Shown piece by piece: positions 21,605 to 32,710 of a stretch of 64,000 nt of DNA. The notes below the pieces were generated by a model. The model ran no database searches. It saw only the letters and a program-made list of their open reading frames with translations, and was not told where the DNA came from. Within the stretch, counting starts at the first letter, position 1. Every line of letters begins with the position of its first letter. The stretch is from positions 282,036,001 to 282,100,000 of the forward strand of contig CM028131.1 in NCBI GenBank assembly GCA_016271365.2. The letters run 5' to 3'. A program made the position numbers and the translations under genes. The stretch is from Neoceratodus forsteri (Eukaryota > Chordata > Ceratodontiformes > Ceratodontidae).

Positions 21605-22034
21605 TCCCTCCCTACTTCCCCTTCCAGAACTTCAGCCTCTGCACTCCGGCATGCTGGTGCCACCTAATCACAGTATACCCTAGAGTGCATGTTTTCTGCA
21701 CGTGGTAACAGTTTTAAATAAGAGTTCATTTGTGTTCTCTCTTTTTAGTTTCTCTGGTGTCTTGTTCTAACTTTTGCTAACAAATATTGTTCCTCCCTTG
21801 GAGGTTGATTATAATCCAAATTTTAAATTCTGGGAAAACCCCAATTTTAATAATTAAAATTATTATACTCATTACTTAAAGCCTGCGTTTCCAGGCTCTA
21901 TACAAAATCTGAAGAGGTTAGAACTCAGGCATTTGGTAGAGGCAGTGTTTGAACGGTGGTCACGTGCAAAGTGTTCCATTATTTGCATGTGTTCTATCTC
22001 TCCAGGCAGTCCAACCTCTCAGGCTTACTGCATA

Positions 22035-22098
22035 AAGTTATGAATATCTGAGCATCACTGGGAAGAAACAAGATTACTATGGTAAGTAATTTTTTCTT
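22035..22098 (+). repeat. DIRS-A right terminal inverted repeat
   Basis: About 63 bp is inversely complementary to 21542-21604 with few mismatches. The core palindrome ATTACT-ATGGTA-AGTAAT is at 22073-22090, close to the end. It marks the right boundary of DIRS-A. Confidence 0.75.
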
Positions 22099-22424
22099 AC
22101 CCGCTTCTGGCCTGCACCCAGCGGTCCTGGACCCTACTGATCTGGATGTGAACTCTACGGTGGGGGAGATGGCCCTTCCTTCCTCCTCTGCCATGGTGGT
22201 GGTGGTGGGGTAGCCATGGGGGACTTCAGGCAGGTGAGTCCTGGGGAGATGGTGGCTGGCTGAGGGCTTTAGGGGTTGACAGCCCTGCTAGCACCCTGGG
22301 GAGAAAAAGCTTTGTGGAAGAAAAAGTGGTGCAAATAAATATTTTTCATGAAAGATTGACTCCATATACAAGTTTTAAACCACAGATTCCCGCCTCCCTA
22401 CCCACCACTGCAGAGTAAATCATT
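22099..22424. other. No gene seen
   Basis: GC-rich sequence with GTGGTGG runs. No motif, ORF of note or repeat family is recognised. Confidence 0.4.
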
Positions 22425-22995
22425 GCCCCAAGTACTGCAAGTTCTGGAACCCGCACCTTTCTGGAATCCGTCCAAAGCAGGCAACTAATATGGTACAGGG
22501 ACAGCAGAGCAACATGTATGAGTGGTTGAGTACCCTAAACATGTACTTCCTGGAATCCAGAAGGGAAAAAGGGGTGAAGATGATAGAAACAGTTACATTT
22601 TTAAGGAGGATCAATGGAATGAATTTATCATGAGTTGTTCTACAAGCAAAGACAACAGTAAAGGCTAATTTTAAGCTTTGGTAGTAGAAACTAGGAGGGG
22701 ATGTGAGGAAGATTTTCTTTTCAGAGAGCATGGTTGACGGGTAGAATTTGTTGCTCAGGAGGTAGTCAACGAGGTGCTGTGACTGTATTCAAGAGAGGGT
22801 GGTACATATTTAGGGGTCTGGTGAGGTTGAATGTGAGAGGTGGGGGTGGGGCAGAAGGTGGATGGGGCCAAGCTGCCATTAAGGCACCCAGCATAATTGC
22901 AACTTACACCAAGCTGGTAATGCTTTGTTATGGAGCCTGGGCAGACTGAATGGACTGTTAGTCTTTTTTTTGCTGGCAACATTTATGTTTCTGTG
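22425..22995 (+). pseudogene. Old CR1 RT C-terminus and 3' UTR
   Basis: The plus strand reads LSTLNMYFLESRREKG and MIETVTFLRRING (about 22530-22620), a degraded version of the CR1 C-terminus (LNMYSLEERRDGGDMIETFKY in the copy near 8900). The 3' UTR ends with a GGGCAGACTGAATGGACTGTTAGTCTTTTTTTG-like tail near 22940-22975 and ATTTATGTTTCTG, matching the usual CR1 3' terminus. No intact frame remains. Confidence 0.65.
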
Positions 22996-22999
22996 GTAG

Positions 23000-23285
23000 A
23001 CCTTGAATCACTTTCACCCTTTAATTACCATGTTACATGCACTGCTTCCTTTGAAAGCTTGTTCTGTAGGCGTACCACACACTGTGTGAAAAAAGGCTTC
23101 CTCACAGTACCCCCACTTCCAAACCTCCGGCCTAAGGGATGCTTTAAAGTTATACCATCTTGAACAAGCTGCAAAAGTTCCCCTTAAAAGTTTAAAAACT
23201 GAAATATTTCCCCATAGCATTCATTTTTCAGGGAAAATGCACTCCGCCTTTCTGAATGTTCCCCATTGCTAGTCCAAAAAGCATG
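23000..23285 (-). pseudogene. Old CR1 3' fragment, left flank of DIRS-F
   Basis: A minus-strand CR1 3' UTR-like stretch includes TGTGTGAAAAAAGGCTTCCTCAC, resembling the TTTCTGTGAAAAGAACTTCCTCAC motif of the CR1 at 43.8 kb. The matching upstream part (CCAGAACTGTACACGCTTCTCCAG) is found after DIRS-F at 47860-47880. DIRS-F therefore probably split one old CR1. Confidence 0.5.
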
Positions 23286-23465
23286 ATCTTACTTTGAGAG
23301 GGTTCCTGCAGTAGGTCTTCACAGAATAGGACTGCGCAGCAAACTTCTAGCTAGCAGTCTATAGCGGGACCACCCTGGCGTCACATGACTGATGCCAGCA
23401 TGACTGTATAAAGGGGTGGTCCCACGCCCGCCTCCTCCAGTTCTTTCCTGCCGCCGACCTGAATC
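23286..23465 (+). repeat. DIRS-F left terminal repeat and 5' UTR
   Basis: It begins ATCTTACTTTGAGAGGGTTC and carries GTATAAAG near 23405, a possible TATA-like box. Its inverse complement is found at about 47640-47770 and, in part, at 46298-46336. Confidence 0.7.
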
Positions 23466-24566
23466 GATGGATCTTGTGGTTGAACAGCTTCAGTTGTCCG
23501 CCATCTTTATCAGTATAGTATTACTTTTCCACAGTTATTCCTTACACTGTGTTGTATGCCTTCACAGAGAAGAAGGTGTTAGAAGTGTGGCGCACAGATC
23601 CTGCACGGACGGCCAGTCCCGGCCATGCTTTCTGCCTGGGTCTCAAACATAAGGTAGCGGATTGCCAAATATGCCAATCCTTCAACCAGGCCATGCGCTG
23701 CCGTCGCCAGAAGGCCCTCGATGCTCACCTTCTAAAACAATGCCTTGCATCTATGGAAAAAGAGCTTCAGGAGCTGAGGGAATGCTCTTCTTCTCCCACC
23801 CCAGAGAAAAAGAAAGAGAAGCACTGGGAGCGGGACCGTTCTCCCTCCACTCAACGTCGCCAGACGGCCGATGCCACATCGGGTGGGGCCTCCACATCGA
23901 TGAGTACCACAGCTCATAGGTCTCCATCTGCCTCTGCGGATTGGACGCCTTCCCCCTGGTCTGTGGGCAGTCTGGGGTCTCCGCTCCGGAGGACCTTCTT
24001 TTGGGGCCTGTTACAAGCTTGGCTGATAAGTCTCCCTCTGGCTCTGCTACTGGGAGCTCGGCCTTGGTCGTCCAGCCAGACTCCAGCCTCCCGTTGTTGT
24101 CGGCCCAACCGCTACCTGTAAGTTGGTCATCGCTCCTCTGACACCCTCCAAGTTGACATCGATATATCGGTCGCCCGACGTCCGCCGGCGTTGCCTCCGC
24201 CGGATACCGTGGTGGTTTTCGTTGGCAGAGCGAGCTTCCAGGCCCCCTCGGTCCCGCGAGGGTTCTCCATCCCGGGCCTCACTGACCCAGTCCGACATCT
24301 CTGTTCCCCCCCGACTTCACAGGAATTGAGCATTGCTGTCCAGGAGACCTGTCCTGTGTCAGGCATTCCTTTTGAGACCCCTGCCTCCCCGGCAGACCTG
24401 TTGCCGGGGATGCCTATCACCTTACTCCCCCTCGCCTGTCTCTGATCTGACGTTGGGTGCCTTCAGACCCCCGACGCCGGGCCAGTCCCCGGTTCATATT
24501 CCCTGAGATTTGGACGTGGACGAGTGACTAATCTGACTAACCAAAGAACCAGAACCCGGCACTATT
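23466..24566 (+). pseudogene. DIRS-F gag, N-terminal part
   Basis: This is the structural ORF of DIRS. It contains GHAFCLGLKHKVADCQICQS (about 23621-23680), the Cys/His block that also occurs in DIRS-D (HSTCVYCLGLDHDPQACELC) and DIRS-E. A Ser/Pro/Lys-rich variable region follows (ECSSSPTPEKKKEK), also typical. Two reading frames alternate after 24000. The coding trend stops at 24566, where LINE A is inserted, and resumes at 37824: joining NQNPALF to APTPNTF restores an open frame. The true start codon is uncertain; ATG 23468 is the first candidate after the 5' UTR. Confidence 0.7.
24561..24566. repeat. LINE A target duplication, left copy
   Basis: ACTATT, repeated at 37818-37823 directly after the TAAA tail. 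Removing the LINE plus one copy restores an open DIRS gag frame. Confidence 0.7.
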
Positions 24567-25062
24567 ATCCTTAACCGATTATCTTGCCACCCTTCCTCAC
24601 AGGCTGAACAAGTCCTTGTGGGGACTCTAACGTGAACTGGCTTAGCCCCACCTCCATCACCACCCGGGACTCCTTTGCTGCCATAGATCTGACACAACTA
24701 ATTTCCCAACCCATAAGAGTAAACCCTAAGAGAGGTACCAGCACCCCCCTAGATGTTATCATCACCAACCGCCCTTAAAAAATTCTGGACATCCAAGTCC
24801 TCCCTGCCACACTCAGTGATCATTCCCCTATCCTATTCCGCTGGGTGACCACCTCGCCACGACCCACAGCCCAGTACACACTCCGCTGGCGTTTCAGACC
24901 AGGTGGGCTGAAAAACCTCAGGCAATTTCTCACCCAAACAGACTGGTCCCCCATTCACCATGCTCCTGATATAGACACTGCCCTCGCCTTCTTTTCCCAA
25001 ACCTTTAACAAAGCTTCTGACCTTCTTCGACCCCTGACGGCTGCCTGAACCAAAACCATAAC
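24567..25062 (+). pseudogene. LINE A endonuclease C-terminal part
   Basis: The plus strand reads VGDSNVNWL at about 24614-24640, with the GD-N metal-binding motif. It goes on to LISQPIRVNPKRGTSTPLDV and LSDHSPILF (about 24810-24838) with the catalytic S-D-H block, then the linker YTLRWRFRPGGLKNLRQFL. One stop at 24777 and one at 25047 interrupt it. The N-terminal half is absent because of 5' truncation. Confidence 0.75.
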
Positions 25063-26887
25063 GTGCCCTGGATTACTCCTGCCCTATTACAGTTGCTCAG
25101 GCTTAGGGATAACCTATGGCACCTTGCAACAGAAACAGGCCGGCCAGCTGATAGACAGGCCTATAATGCTGCGTGGAATAAGTGCACTTGGGCCATTAGG
25201 AAAGTCAAGGCCGATCACTATCAGGCCACCCTCACCTCCTCCTGGGGGTATGCCCGAACTTTTTGGGATAATGTCAAACAACTGAACGGGAGCACACGCT
25301 GCCCTCCCCCATCCCAGATCACCATTGACGGCACTACCGTTACGGACTCTACAAACATTGCAAACTACCTCAACACATCCTTTACAGACCTCAGCTCTAT
25401 CCTTCCCAGTAATTTCTTTGACCCACCACCCTCCCTACAGGCCCCAACCCTCCAACACCCTAGCTTCTATCTTCGTAGGGTAACTGCCCGGAAAGGTAGA
25501 CCCCACTTGATCCGTGCACTAAAAGCGATAGTCCCGGCGACGACTCCTGGACCCCAGCATTCTCTGGCTGGTACTGGATCAGGTCCTTGCCCACTCACCA
25601 GCCTTCTCAACCAAATCCCTCTGCCTGGGCAATTTCCTACTACATGGAAAACCGCCATTGTTACTCCCATTCACAAAGGGGTGACAGGTCCTCAGTCGAA
25701 CCACTGGGCTATCTCCATACTCCACCCTCCAAAGCTCCTTTGAAAACTGGTTGCCACGCAAATCACTGAGTACCTGGCCAAACACAACATCCTCTGCCCT
25801 GAACAGCACTGTTTCCATGCAGGACACAGTACCGGCACTGCACTAGTTGAATATTCAACATTCCTACACTCCTCCGTGGACTCTGGCTCCCTAGCCAGGG
25901 CAGTGTTCATCGACCTCTCGAAGGCTTTCGACACTGTCTCCCACCCCCTCCTGCTGGATGCCCTCTGCCACACTGGCTTTGCTACAGGGCCACTCGCCTG
26001 GTGCACCAGCTACTTATCTGCCTGCTCCCAACATGTCAAAATTAATGGGACTCTTTCCAAAACTTGTCCCATCCGCTCAGGGGTCCCTCAGGGCTCCATC
26101 CTGGGACCCCTACTCTTCTCACTCTACCTTAACACCCTGCCCAGTGCATGTACTGGGAAAATTCTTCTGTATGCAGATGACGCCGTTATCTTTGCCACCC
26201 ACCGCAACCCTACCTCCTTCCAGGATTCCCTGCAACTTTCCTTTAATGAAGCCGAAACCTGGTTTAAAGAGCACAGACTGGTCATAAATCTCAAAAAAAC
26301 AAAAGCAATGCTCTTTGTCCACCCCCAAAACAAAGCCAGCAACTTCCCACTCCATATCCTCCCCTGCTCCAAATAGCCACTAGAGCAAGTCCACTCCTAC
26401 AAGTACCTTGGGGTCACCTTTGACTCAGCCCTCACCTACCACACCCACATTGATGCACTTGCCTCAGCTACCAATGTGCGGCTAGGTATCTTATATTGCT
26501 ACAAAAACTGTCTCCCCCCGCTGCCCTCCGGCTTGCGGTAACATCCTCCATATTATCCCTGGTTGTCTATGGACTACTGGTCTACGGTGCTGCCGATACA
26601 ACTGCTCTCAATAAAATTCGCCTCATCCTAAATAAGGCGTGCAGGCTAATCACTGGGGCTCCTAGGATCACACATTCGTGCCAGCTATATGATATGGCAA
26701 CACTGCTGAACCTAGACGAACGATTGCAATATCAAACATGCCTAATAGCTAAAAAAACTCTTCTAGGGCTATCCCCACCTGGGCTGACAGCCTCCTCCAC
26801 CTAGCCCAACCCTTGGTCTGTACACAGTCCTCCTCCAAGGCCACTTTCTGGTACCAAGATCTAGGACCTCCCATGGACAGAGGTCAT
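25063..26887 (+). pseudogene. LINE A reverse transcriptase
   Basis: RT begins PWITPALLQLLRLRDNLWHL and shares FDPP and LNTSFTDLSS blocks with the copy at 2.3 kb. TPIHKG lies near 25665. Motif A is FIDLSKAFDTVSHPLLLDAL at 25906-25965. Motif B is SGVPQGSILGPLLFSLYL (about 26080-26133). Motif C is LLYADDAVIF at 26164-26193, followed by LVINLKKTKAMLF. The C-terminal block SSILSLVVYGLLVYGA is near 26545-26590. Only a handful of stops and frameshifts (about 25740, 26376, 26490) occur, so it is younger than the copy at 1-3725. DIRS-D cuts it at 26888. Confidence 0.85.
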
Positions 26888-27010
26888 TCTAGGGACATGG
26901 ATATGTTGTTCATCCACACTTATTGGCAGGTTCCTTGCCGCTTTAAATCTTGCCGGAAGGTCTTCAAGCTGGCTCCTCTCACCCACCCAGGTGGTAAAAC
27001 TCTAGGCTCC
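26888..27010 (+). repeat. DIRS-D left terminal repeat
   Basis: It begins TCTAGGGACATGGATATG. Its first ~45 bp are the inverse complement of 32390-32436, and its continuation is the inverse complement of 32560-32660. The same sequence starts DIRS-E at 33061. Confidence 0.85.
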
Positions 27011-27161
27011 GCCCCATGACGCCAGATCTTCCTTACCGCTTGGAAGCTCAGGTTCCCTCCTTAGCGCTCTGCGTTTTAGACTGGATCCTAACTCTTCGGT
27101 TCGTCCGAAACTAGTTTTGAAGTTTTCTAAACTTCGGTCTTCATCTTCCCTCGCGGCTGCG

Positions 27162-29600
27162 ATGGACAAATCGATTCCCGGCTTTCAGAGGTGCCCTTGC
27201 GGGCAGAAAATGTCCAGGACGGATCCGCACTCCACGTGCGTCTACTGCCTAGGCCTAGATCACGACCCGCAGGCCTGCGAGTTGTGCCACTGTTTTTTGG
27301 CCAACGTCCTGGAGGATCGCGCTTTCCGATTGAAGCTCGGGCGCCGCGAGAAGTGTTACCCGCCAGTAAAATCAAAAGAGGTTCGTTGGGCGGTGTCTGC
27401 GGCGGCTGGCTCGGCTGAGCAGCTCGAGCATATTATCACCCTCGAGGAGGAGGCGGCCCAGGCCGCATTTTCCTCCTCCTCGGCCGCGGCATTTATCCCG
27501 CTCTCTCTGAGTTCCTCGTACACGGCTTCGTTCAAGGAGCTTTGTCAGTCCCTTTCCCACGAGGGAGGGGCCGGGACATTCTTCTCGGCCCAAGAGTAGG
27601 AGTCGAGGGTAAGTCCCACTGTTGGCGTTCGTGGGGGCGGGAGAGGTCTCCTTCCGGACAGCCGACCGTCGACTCGGTCGAGTTGCGGCTCAGGCAGCTG
27701 GCTTCACGGTGTCCCGTCAGGCCAGCCTGCGAGACTCCCGTGAGCGCAGTCGAGACTTTTCTCGACCGTCGGACGGGCTGTCAACTGTGAAGCCGACAAC
27801 CCACCTTCACGGTTCCCCTGGTGGAGACTGAGGATCTGCCTGCTTCGCGGCCGCGGTCCCCAGATAAAGTGCCGAGCCGAGGAAGGCGGGTGTCCCGCCT
27901 TCCCAGACCGCCCTCGGTCTCCCGAGGGTCTCGGTCTCGGACTTCTTCGGTCAAGCTGTTCCGCCGACATCGTGATCACTGTCTCGTGCAGTAAGCGGCG
28001 ACACACCGTTCCTCCTCGTCCTCTTCACCGGATGAGAAGCCGGCGTAAGTGCCGTCGGCGTTACGAGGAGCTTATGTGGCAGCAGTTGCTGTTGTCCGGG
28101 ACTAAACCGACTCCGGTTCAGCCCCCGGCCATCAAGTGGCTGTTGCTCGAACGACCGAAGCAACTGCTCGCCCCAGTCGAGATGCCCGTTCCAGGGTCGG
28201 TTGTTTGGCCGAAACCGGCTGCTCCACCGATTGTGGTGGAACCTCCGCCTCCACAACCAAAGTTTGGGGCACTGACCAAGGATTCTCGGTCGGGTCACGG
28301 CCTGCCCCACAGGTTGTCGGTCACCCTCACTCCCAACCATCCTCTGCAGGTGGAGGGTGGCTCAGGGTCGAGGCAGCTCTTCGCAGACTCTTCGGAGTCC
28401 GATGACGACTCCTCCCTGTTCTCCAGGCAGGTCGACCTGGAGTCCTCCGGGGGCCAGTCACTGGATGATAGCCCATCGTCCTTCTTGGGTCTGCTTCGAC
28501 TCATCTCGGAGTCCACTGGGATGCAGCCAGCTCGAGCCCGTGTCCAAACGGACCAAGTATCCCCTGATGGAGATACTGGACCAAGGGGATTCCCCCACGG
28601 AGGCCTTTCCGGTGGCTGAGGCCGTTGTCGGCCCAGCCTTGGAGCTTCAGCAGCGGCCTGCTTCCTGTCCTGCGCCCTCGGCCAGGATGGCCAGGAAGTA
28701 TGCGGTCCCTACTGGCTCTTTGCCCGGTTTCTCGGAGCACCCCTCTGCCGAGGGGTTAGTCACCGACAGCGGCTTCCGGTGTTCGGAAGCTTCGGGATGT
28801 GGATAAGCCCCGACAAAGGTCCAAAAGCTGGACTTTGTTGGGCGCAAAGGTGTCGCTGCGTCCTCCTCGGTCTCCAACAGGCCAGCTCGGCCGTGCTGAT
28901 GGCACACTTCTCCCATGCCTCATGGGCTCCCTGGATGAGGTTGTCCCTCATCTCCCGGTAACCTCCAGACCATGGTCCATCAAGTGCGGGACCAGGGTAG
29001 GGCGGTGGCGAAGCAGCAGCTTCAGACTGCTCTGGACATAGGTGATTCCTGTGCCAGGTCAGTAGCGGCCACGGTGGCTATGTATCGCAGGGCGTGGCTG
29101 AGGATATCTACCTTCACGGCGGATACCCAGCACAAGTTGGCGGAGTCTCCTTCTTGGGGACTGACCTCTTCTGCCCTGGAGTGGAGGGACACCTCCAGCA
29201 GATCAAAAAGTCCAGTGCCACTCTGGACTCTGTCACCTCCGCCCAGAGGGACAAAGGCCACCGTCAATAACAGCATAAGTCCTTTCGTCCTTGGCCCCTG
29301 CAACACGACCCATACAGCACCAGCAACAGGGCCAGCAGGCTCACGCTTGCATCCCAAACCCAAGCCTGGCTTCCTCCAACAGGAAGCAAGGAGGTAAAGG
29401 CCAGGAGGCCCCTCGGCCAGTCCCTCTTCCAAGCCTGCCCAGTGACTGGTTGAGGGGTGCCACCCCAACCTCGTCACTCCCCCTGGGTTCCCCTGTGGGG
29501 GCGGCTCCGCCTCTTCCTTTCCGCCTGGTCCGCTATCACCACGGACCGCTGGGTGTTGGAGGTGGTAGGAAAGAGGCCTGCCTCTGGAGTTCGAGCAGAT
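27162..29600 (+). pseudogene. DIRS-D gag
   Basis: The start at ATG 27162 is chosen because DIRS-E has an aligned ATG at 33330 in the same sequence context. The N-terminus has a Cys/His block, CPCGQ, then HSTCVYCLGLDHDPQACELC (about 27228-27290), shared by DIRS-E and F and probably metal- or nucleic-acid-binding. Ser/Arg/Pro-rich sequence follows. A conserved C-terminal helical region lies at 28880-29200 (RPWSIKCGTRVGR or, in another frame, VHQVRDQGRAVAKQQLQTAL, DIGDSCARSVAATVAMYRRA). Frames change at 27599, 27970, 28619 and 28972. The protein probably forms particles. Confidence 0.75.
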
Positions 29601-30230
29601 CCCACCCTTTGAGCCATCGCCCCTCGGGAGGCCATGGGGTCCGCAGCCTCGCTGTCGGCCCGCCGAGCCGATATTGCCCTGCTCCTCGAAAAAGAGGTGA
29701 TCAGGAAGGTGGCGGATCCTCCTCCAGACCCTGGGTTTGTGTCCAGGTATTTCCTGGTACCAAAACGGACGGGGGGCTGGCGCCCCATCCTTGACCTGCA
29801 CGACCTGAACAGGTTCCTAAGGTCTCAGACCTTCAGGATGGTCACTCTGGCTCAGATAATTCCATCCCTGGAACGAGGCGTGTGGTTCTGTTCCCTGGAC
29901 CTCCAGGATGCATTCTTTCATGTCCCGATCCGTCCGTCTCATCAGAGATTTCTCCGCTTCAGAGCAGAGGGATCCCTTTACGAGTTCTGGGCCATGCCCT
30001 TCGGCCTCTCTCTAGCTCCCAGGGTCTTCACCAAATGCATGGCAATGGTGACAGCATTCCTGCGGTGCCTAAAGGTCCGGTGTCGCCTACCTGGACAACT
30101 GGCTGATTGCAGCCCCTCCAGGCGGAGGTGGAGCGGTCCGAGATCTGGCCCTCAGGTTTGCTCTCAGATTGACCTCCTCATCAATGAGGCCAAGTCGAAC
30201 TTCGTGCGGAGCAGGTGATACTCTTCATCG
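29601..30230 (+). pseudogene. DIRS-D reverse transcriptase
   Basis: RT copies the element RNA. From 29634 it reads ARRADIALLLEKEVIRKV, FLVPKRTGGWRPILDLHDLN, then CSLDLQDAFFHVPI (29889-29930) with the motif A Asp, and FWAMPFGLSLAPRVFTKCM (motif B). After a +1 shift near 30080 motif C reads YLDNWLIAAP (30088-30117). The usual catalytic Y-L-D-D has become Y-L-D-N, which should inactivate it. DIRS-F keeps YLDD at the same place. The frame is otherwise open for 194 residues. Confidence 0.85.
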
Positions 30231-31300
30231 GGCAGGCTCGGCTCTCTTGAGCCAGAGCTCGGCTCCGCGGACAGGGCGAGGTTCTTTCCTCCTTTGCCCA
30301 ATCATTTCTGGTTGGGCAATCGCGCCCTGACCGGGACTTCCTGCGCCTCTTGGGCCTTATGGCGGCCTGCACCAGCGTGGTTCATTGGGCCTGTTGGTAC
30401 ATGCGTCCCCTTCAATGGGGACTGACCAGCCAGTGGTCATAACGCTGTGATCCGTTGGACCAGCCCGTGACACTGACCCAGGAGATGTGGAATGCTCTCC
30501 AGTGGTGGACCGTTCCGGCACATCTGCAGGAGGGCATCCCATTTGTCCGCCCCGAGCCAACGGTCTCTCTCTCTATCGACCGATGCATCTCTGATGGGTT
30601 GGGGTGCCCATCTGGGGGAGCACAGAGCGCACGGCCTCTGGTCCCCTCAGGAGTCCTGATGCCATATCAACCTGCTGGAGCTCCGGGCGGTCCATCTAGC
30701 TCTCACCGCCTTCGCTCCGTTTCTCACGGGGTCAAGTGGTTCAGGTCAGGCGGACATACCACGACCATGTACTACCTGAACCGCCAGGGCGGGGCAGCGC
30801 TCCATGCTGTTATGCAAAGCTCTCCGCATTTGGTCTCCCTAATGCGCAGCCTGGAGGCGGATCTCCTAGCCATTCACGTGGCAGGAGCCTCCAACACCCT
30901 GGCCGATGCCCTAAGCCAGATAAGGGCTGTGTCTTACGAGTGGTCTCCCCTGCCGGAGGTAGTACAAGATCTCTTCTCCCACTGGGGCATGCCTCAGGTG
31001 GACCTCTTTGCCTCCAGGGAGAATGCGAAGCTGACACTGTTCCATGCCCGCCCCCCTCAGCAGGGCTCGCTGCAGGGGGATGCCTTCTCGAGGCCGTGGA
31101 TCGCGGGCCTCTTCTATGCCTTTCCCCCATTTCCCTTGATCTCAAGGCAAGGAGGGACAAGGCACAGGTGATTCTGGTAGCCCCAGACAGTTCTGGTATC
31201 CAGATCTCCTCAGGCTCCAGGCGGCTTCCAGCCTGCCGGACCTGATCTCAGTCAATCAGGGAAGGTAATCCATCCGGACCTTCAATCCCTGCACCTGAGC
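30231..31300 (+). pseudogene. DIRS-D RNase H and linker
   Basis: RNase H blocks can be followed in shifted frames: a degraded ISDGLGCPSGG-like block (about 30590-30620, for TDAS...GWGAHL), then VRRTYHDHVLPEPPGR or, in the next frame, TTTMYYLNRQGGAALHAV (30759-30812). LVSLMRSLEADLLAIHVAGA follows at 30832-30890, then NTLADALSQ, which supplies the late conserved Asp. The MPQVDLFASRENAKLTLF block at 30988-31041 closes the domain. Stops near 30230 and 31171 and frame changes inactivate it. Confidence 0.75.
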
Positions 31301-32337
31301 CCTGATTCCTGGCGGCTAGAGTTGCAGGCCTTGGGTCTTTCCGGCGAGGTCCTCAACGTCGTTGAGGCGTCCCATAAGTCGACCAGAAAATGCTCGCCTT
31401 CAAATGGAAGAGATTCTCCATTTGGTGTCAGGGCAAGGCCTGGACCCTTCCTCCTGTTCCTTGGCAAGCATTCTGGACTACCTGTGGTCCCTTTCCCAGC
31501 AAGGGCTTGGTCAAGCGACCCTTAAGGTGCACCTGGCAGCCATCTCTGCTTGCAGGCGTGGGCCGGGAAGCATTCAGTGCAGGAGAGGTGGTGGGGCACT
31601 TTTTCAAGGCCTTGATCACATATCCCCTCGATGCGAGAACCTCCCCTCCGTGGGATCTACTGCTGGTATTGGCTAAGCTCATGGGCAGGCCATTCGAACC
31701 AATGCACAGGCGTGATATCTCCCACCTGTTGTGGAAGACTGCCTTCTTGGTGGCTATCACGTCAACCAGAAGGACGGGAGAGCTCCAGGCGCTTCCTTTG
31801 AGTCTCCCTATCTTGTCTTCCACAGGGACACGGTTGTACTGTGCCCCACCCGAAGTTCCTTCCGAAGGTGGTGTCGGAGCTTCACCTTAACCAGGTGTTG
31901 ACTCTGCCGGTGTTCTACCCCAATCACACCTCGGAGGCCGAATATAGGCTCCATACTGGACCCTAGTTGAGTGCTCGCTTTCCTAAGGAGCGTATGGCTG
32001 AAGTTCAGGAGAGGTTCGCCAGCTGTTTGTCACCTACGCTGAAGCCACACCTAGCAGACCTGCAGCCAAGCGGACGACGAGCGGGTGGGTCACCTCCTGC
32101 ATAGATCTCTGCTATAGGTTGGCGGGCATGGAGCCTCCCAGAGGGATAAGAGCTCATTTTACCCACCATACCGCTGCATCGGTGGCTGCTTCCAGGGATG
32201 TCCCTATCCAGGATATCTACAGGGCTGCTACCTGGAAGTCGGCACATACCTTAATCACCCACTACCACATCGACCTTGGGTCATGCCGGGATGCTGGTTT
32301 TGGGGCCTTGGTTCTCCAGTCTTTATTTACCAAGTAA
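31301..32337 (+). pseudogene. DIRS-D tyrosine recombinase
   Basis: The N-terminal SAM-like part reads FKWKRFSIWCQGKAW (31396-31440). LLWKTAFLVAITSTRRTGELQAL at about 31726-31795 holds the first catalytic Arg. After frame changes (31890-32110) the C-terminus reads GIRAHFTHHTAASVAASRDV: the expected H-x-x-R is H-F-T-H at 32155-32166, so the second Arg is His. ATWKSAHTLITHYHIDL follows, with the nucleophile Tyr at 32263-32265, and the frame ends LQSLFTK at 32337. Loss of the Arg should abolish catalysis. Confidence 0.8.
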
Positions 32338-32384
32338 GTGTCGGGGGTGTGTGCCTTGCCTACCTCCTCCCGGAGAACTGCTAG

Positions 32385-32470
32385 GAGTCTGCCAATAAGT
32401 GTGGATGAACAACATATCCATGTCCCTAGAAATACAGGTTACTCACCTGTAACTGGAGTTCTAGGAATGG
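32385..32470 (+). repeat. DIRS-D internal complementary region
   Basis: This is the inverse complement of the left end (to ...CATGTCCCTAGA) joined directly to the inverse complement of the right end (AATACAGGTTACTCACC...). It is the canonical DIRS arrangement and predicts the circle junction. Core site GTTAC-TCACCT-GTAAC is at 32438-32453. Confidence 0.85.
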
Positions 32471-32559
32471 TATATGTTGTTTATCCTACGACCCGACCTC
32501 CCGGCCCGACGCACAACCTGGCTTCCAGCGGGCTAGATCTGGCGTCATGGGGGGGAGCG

Positions 32560-32710
32560 AGTTTTACCACCGGGTGGGTGGGAGGAGCCGGCTTGAAGAC
32601 CTTCCGGCAAGATTTAAAGCGGCAAGGAACCTGCCAATAAGTGTGGATGAACAACATATACCATTCATAGAACTCCTGTTACAGGTGAGTAACCTGTATT
32701 TCTGCCATAG
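32560..32710 (+). repeat. DIRS-D right terminal repeat
   Basis: It is the inverse complement of the left repeat over about 32560-32660, then of the second half of the internal complementary region. It ends GTAACCTGTATT at 32710. Core site GTTAC-AGGTGA-GTAAC is at 32688-32703. Confidence 0.85.

Larger units (their letters stand above)
19142..22098 (+). mobile_element. DIRS element A, 5'-truncated
   Basis: A tyrosine-recombinase retrotransposon lacks its left end, gag and most of RT. It carries degraded RNase H (19142-19890), recombinase (about 19890-21464), the internal complementary region (about 21490-21604) and a right terminal repeat ending near 22098. An L2-like LINE fragment (20887-21303) interrupts the recombinase. 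Its termini differ from DIRS-B/C, although the proteins are close (ARRISELQAL, FHRDKV). The left junction with CR1 is at about 19141. Confidence 0.8.
26888..32710 (+). mobile_element. DIRS element D, full-length structure
   Basis: A 5.8-kb DIRS copy has left terminal repeat (26888-27010), gag (27162-about 29600), RT, RNase H, recombinase (ending 32337), internal complementary region (32385-32470) and right terminal repeat (32560-32710). It inserted into LINE A with no target duplication: only an ATT trinucleotide is shared at both junctions, and excising it restores the LINE frame. This is the expected outcome of tyrosine-recombinase integration. It is the most complete DIRS here, though every gene has frameshifts. 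DIRS-E is its close relative. Confidence 0.9.

Noticed and set aside
29022..29801. A 259-codon minus-strand open frame
   Set aside because: It is antisense to DIRS-D gag/RT, which has recognisable domains on the plus strand. The minus protein has no motif.
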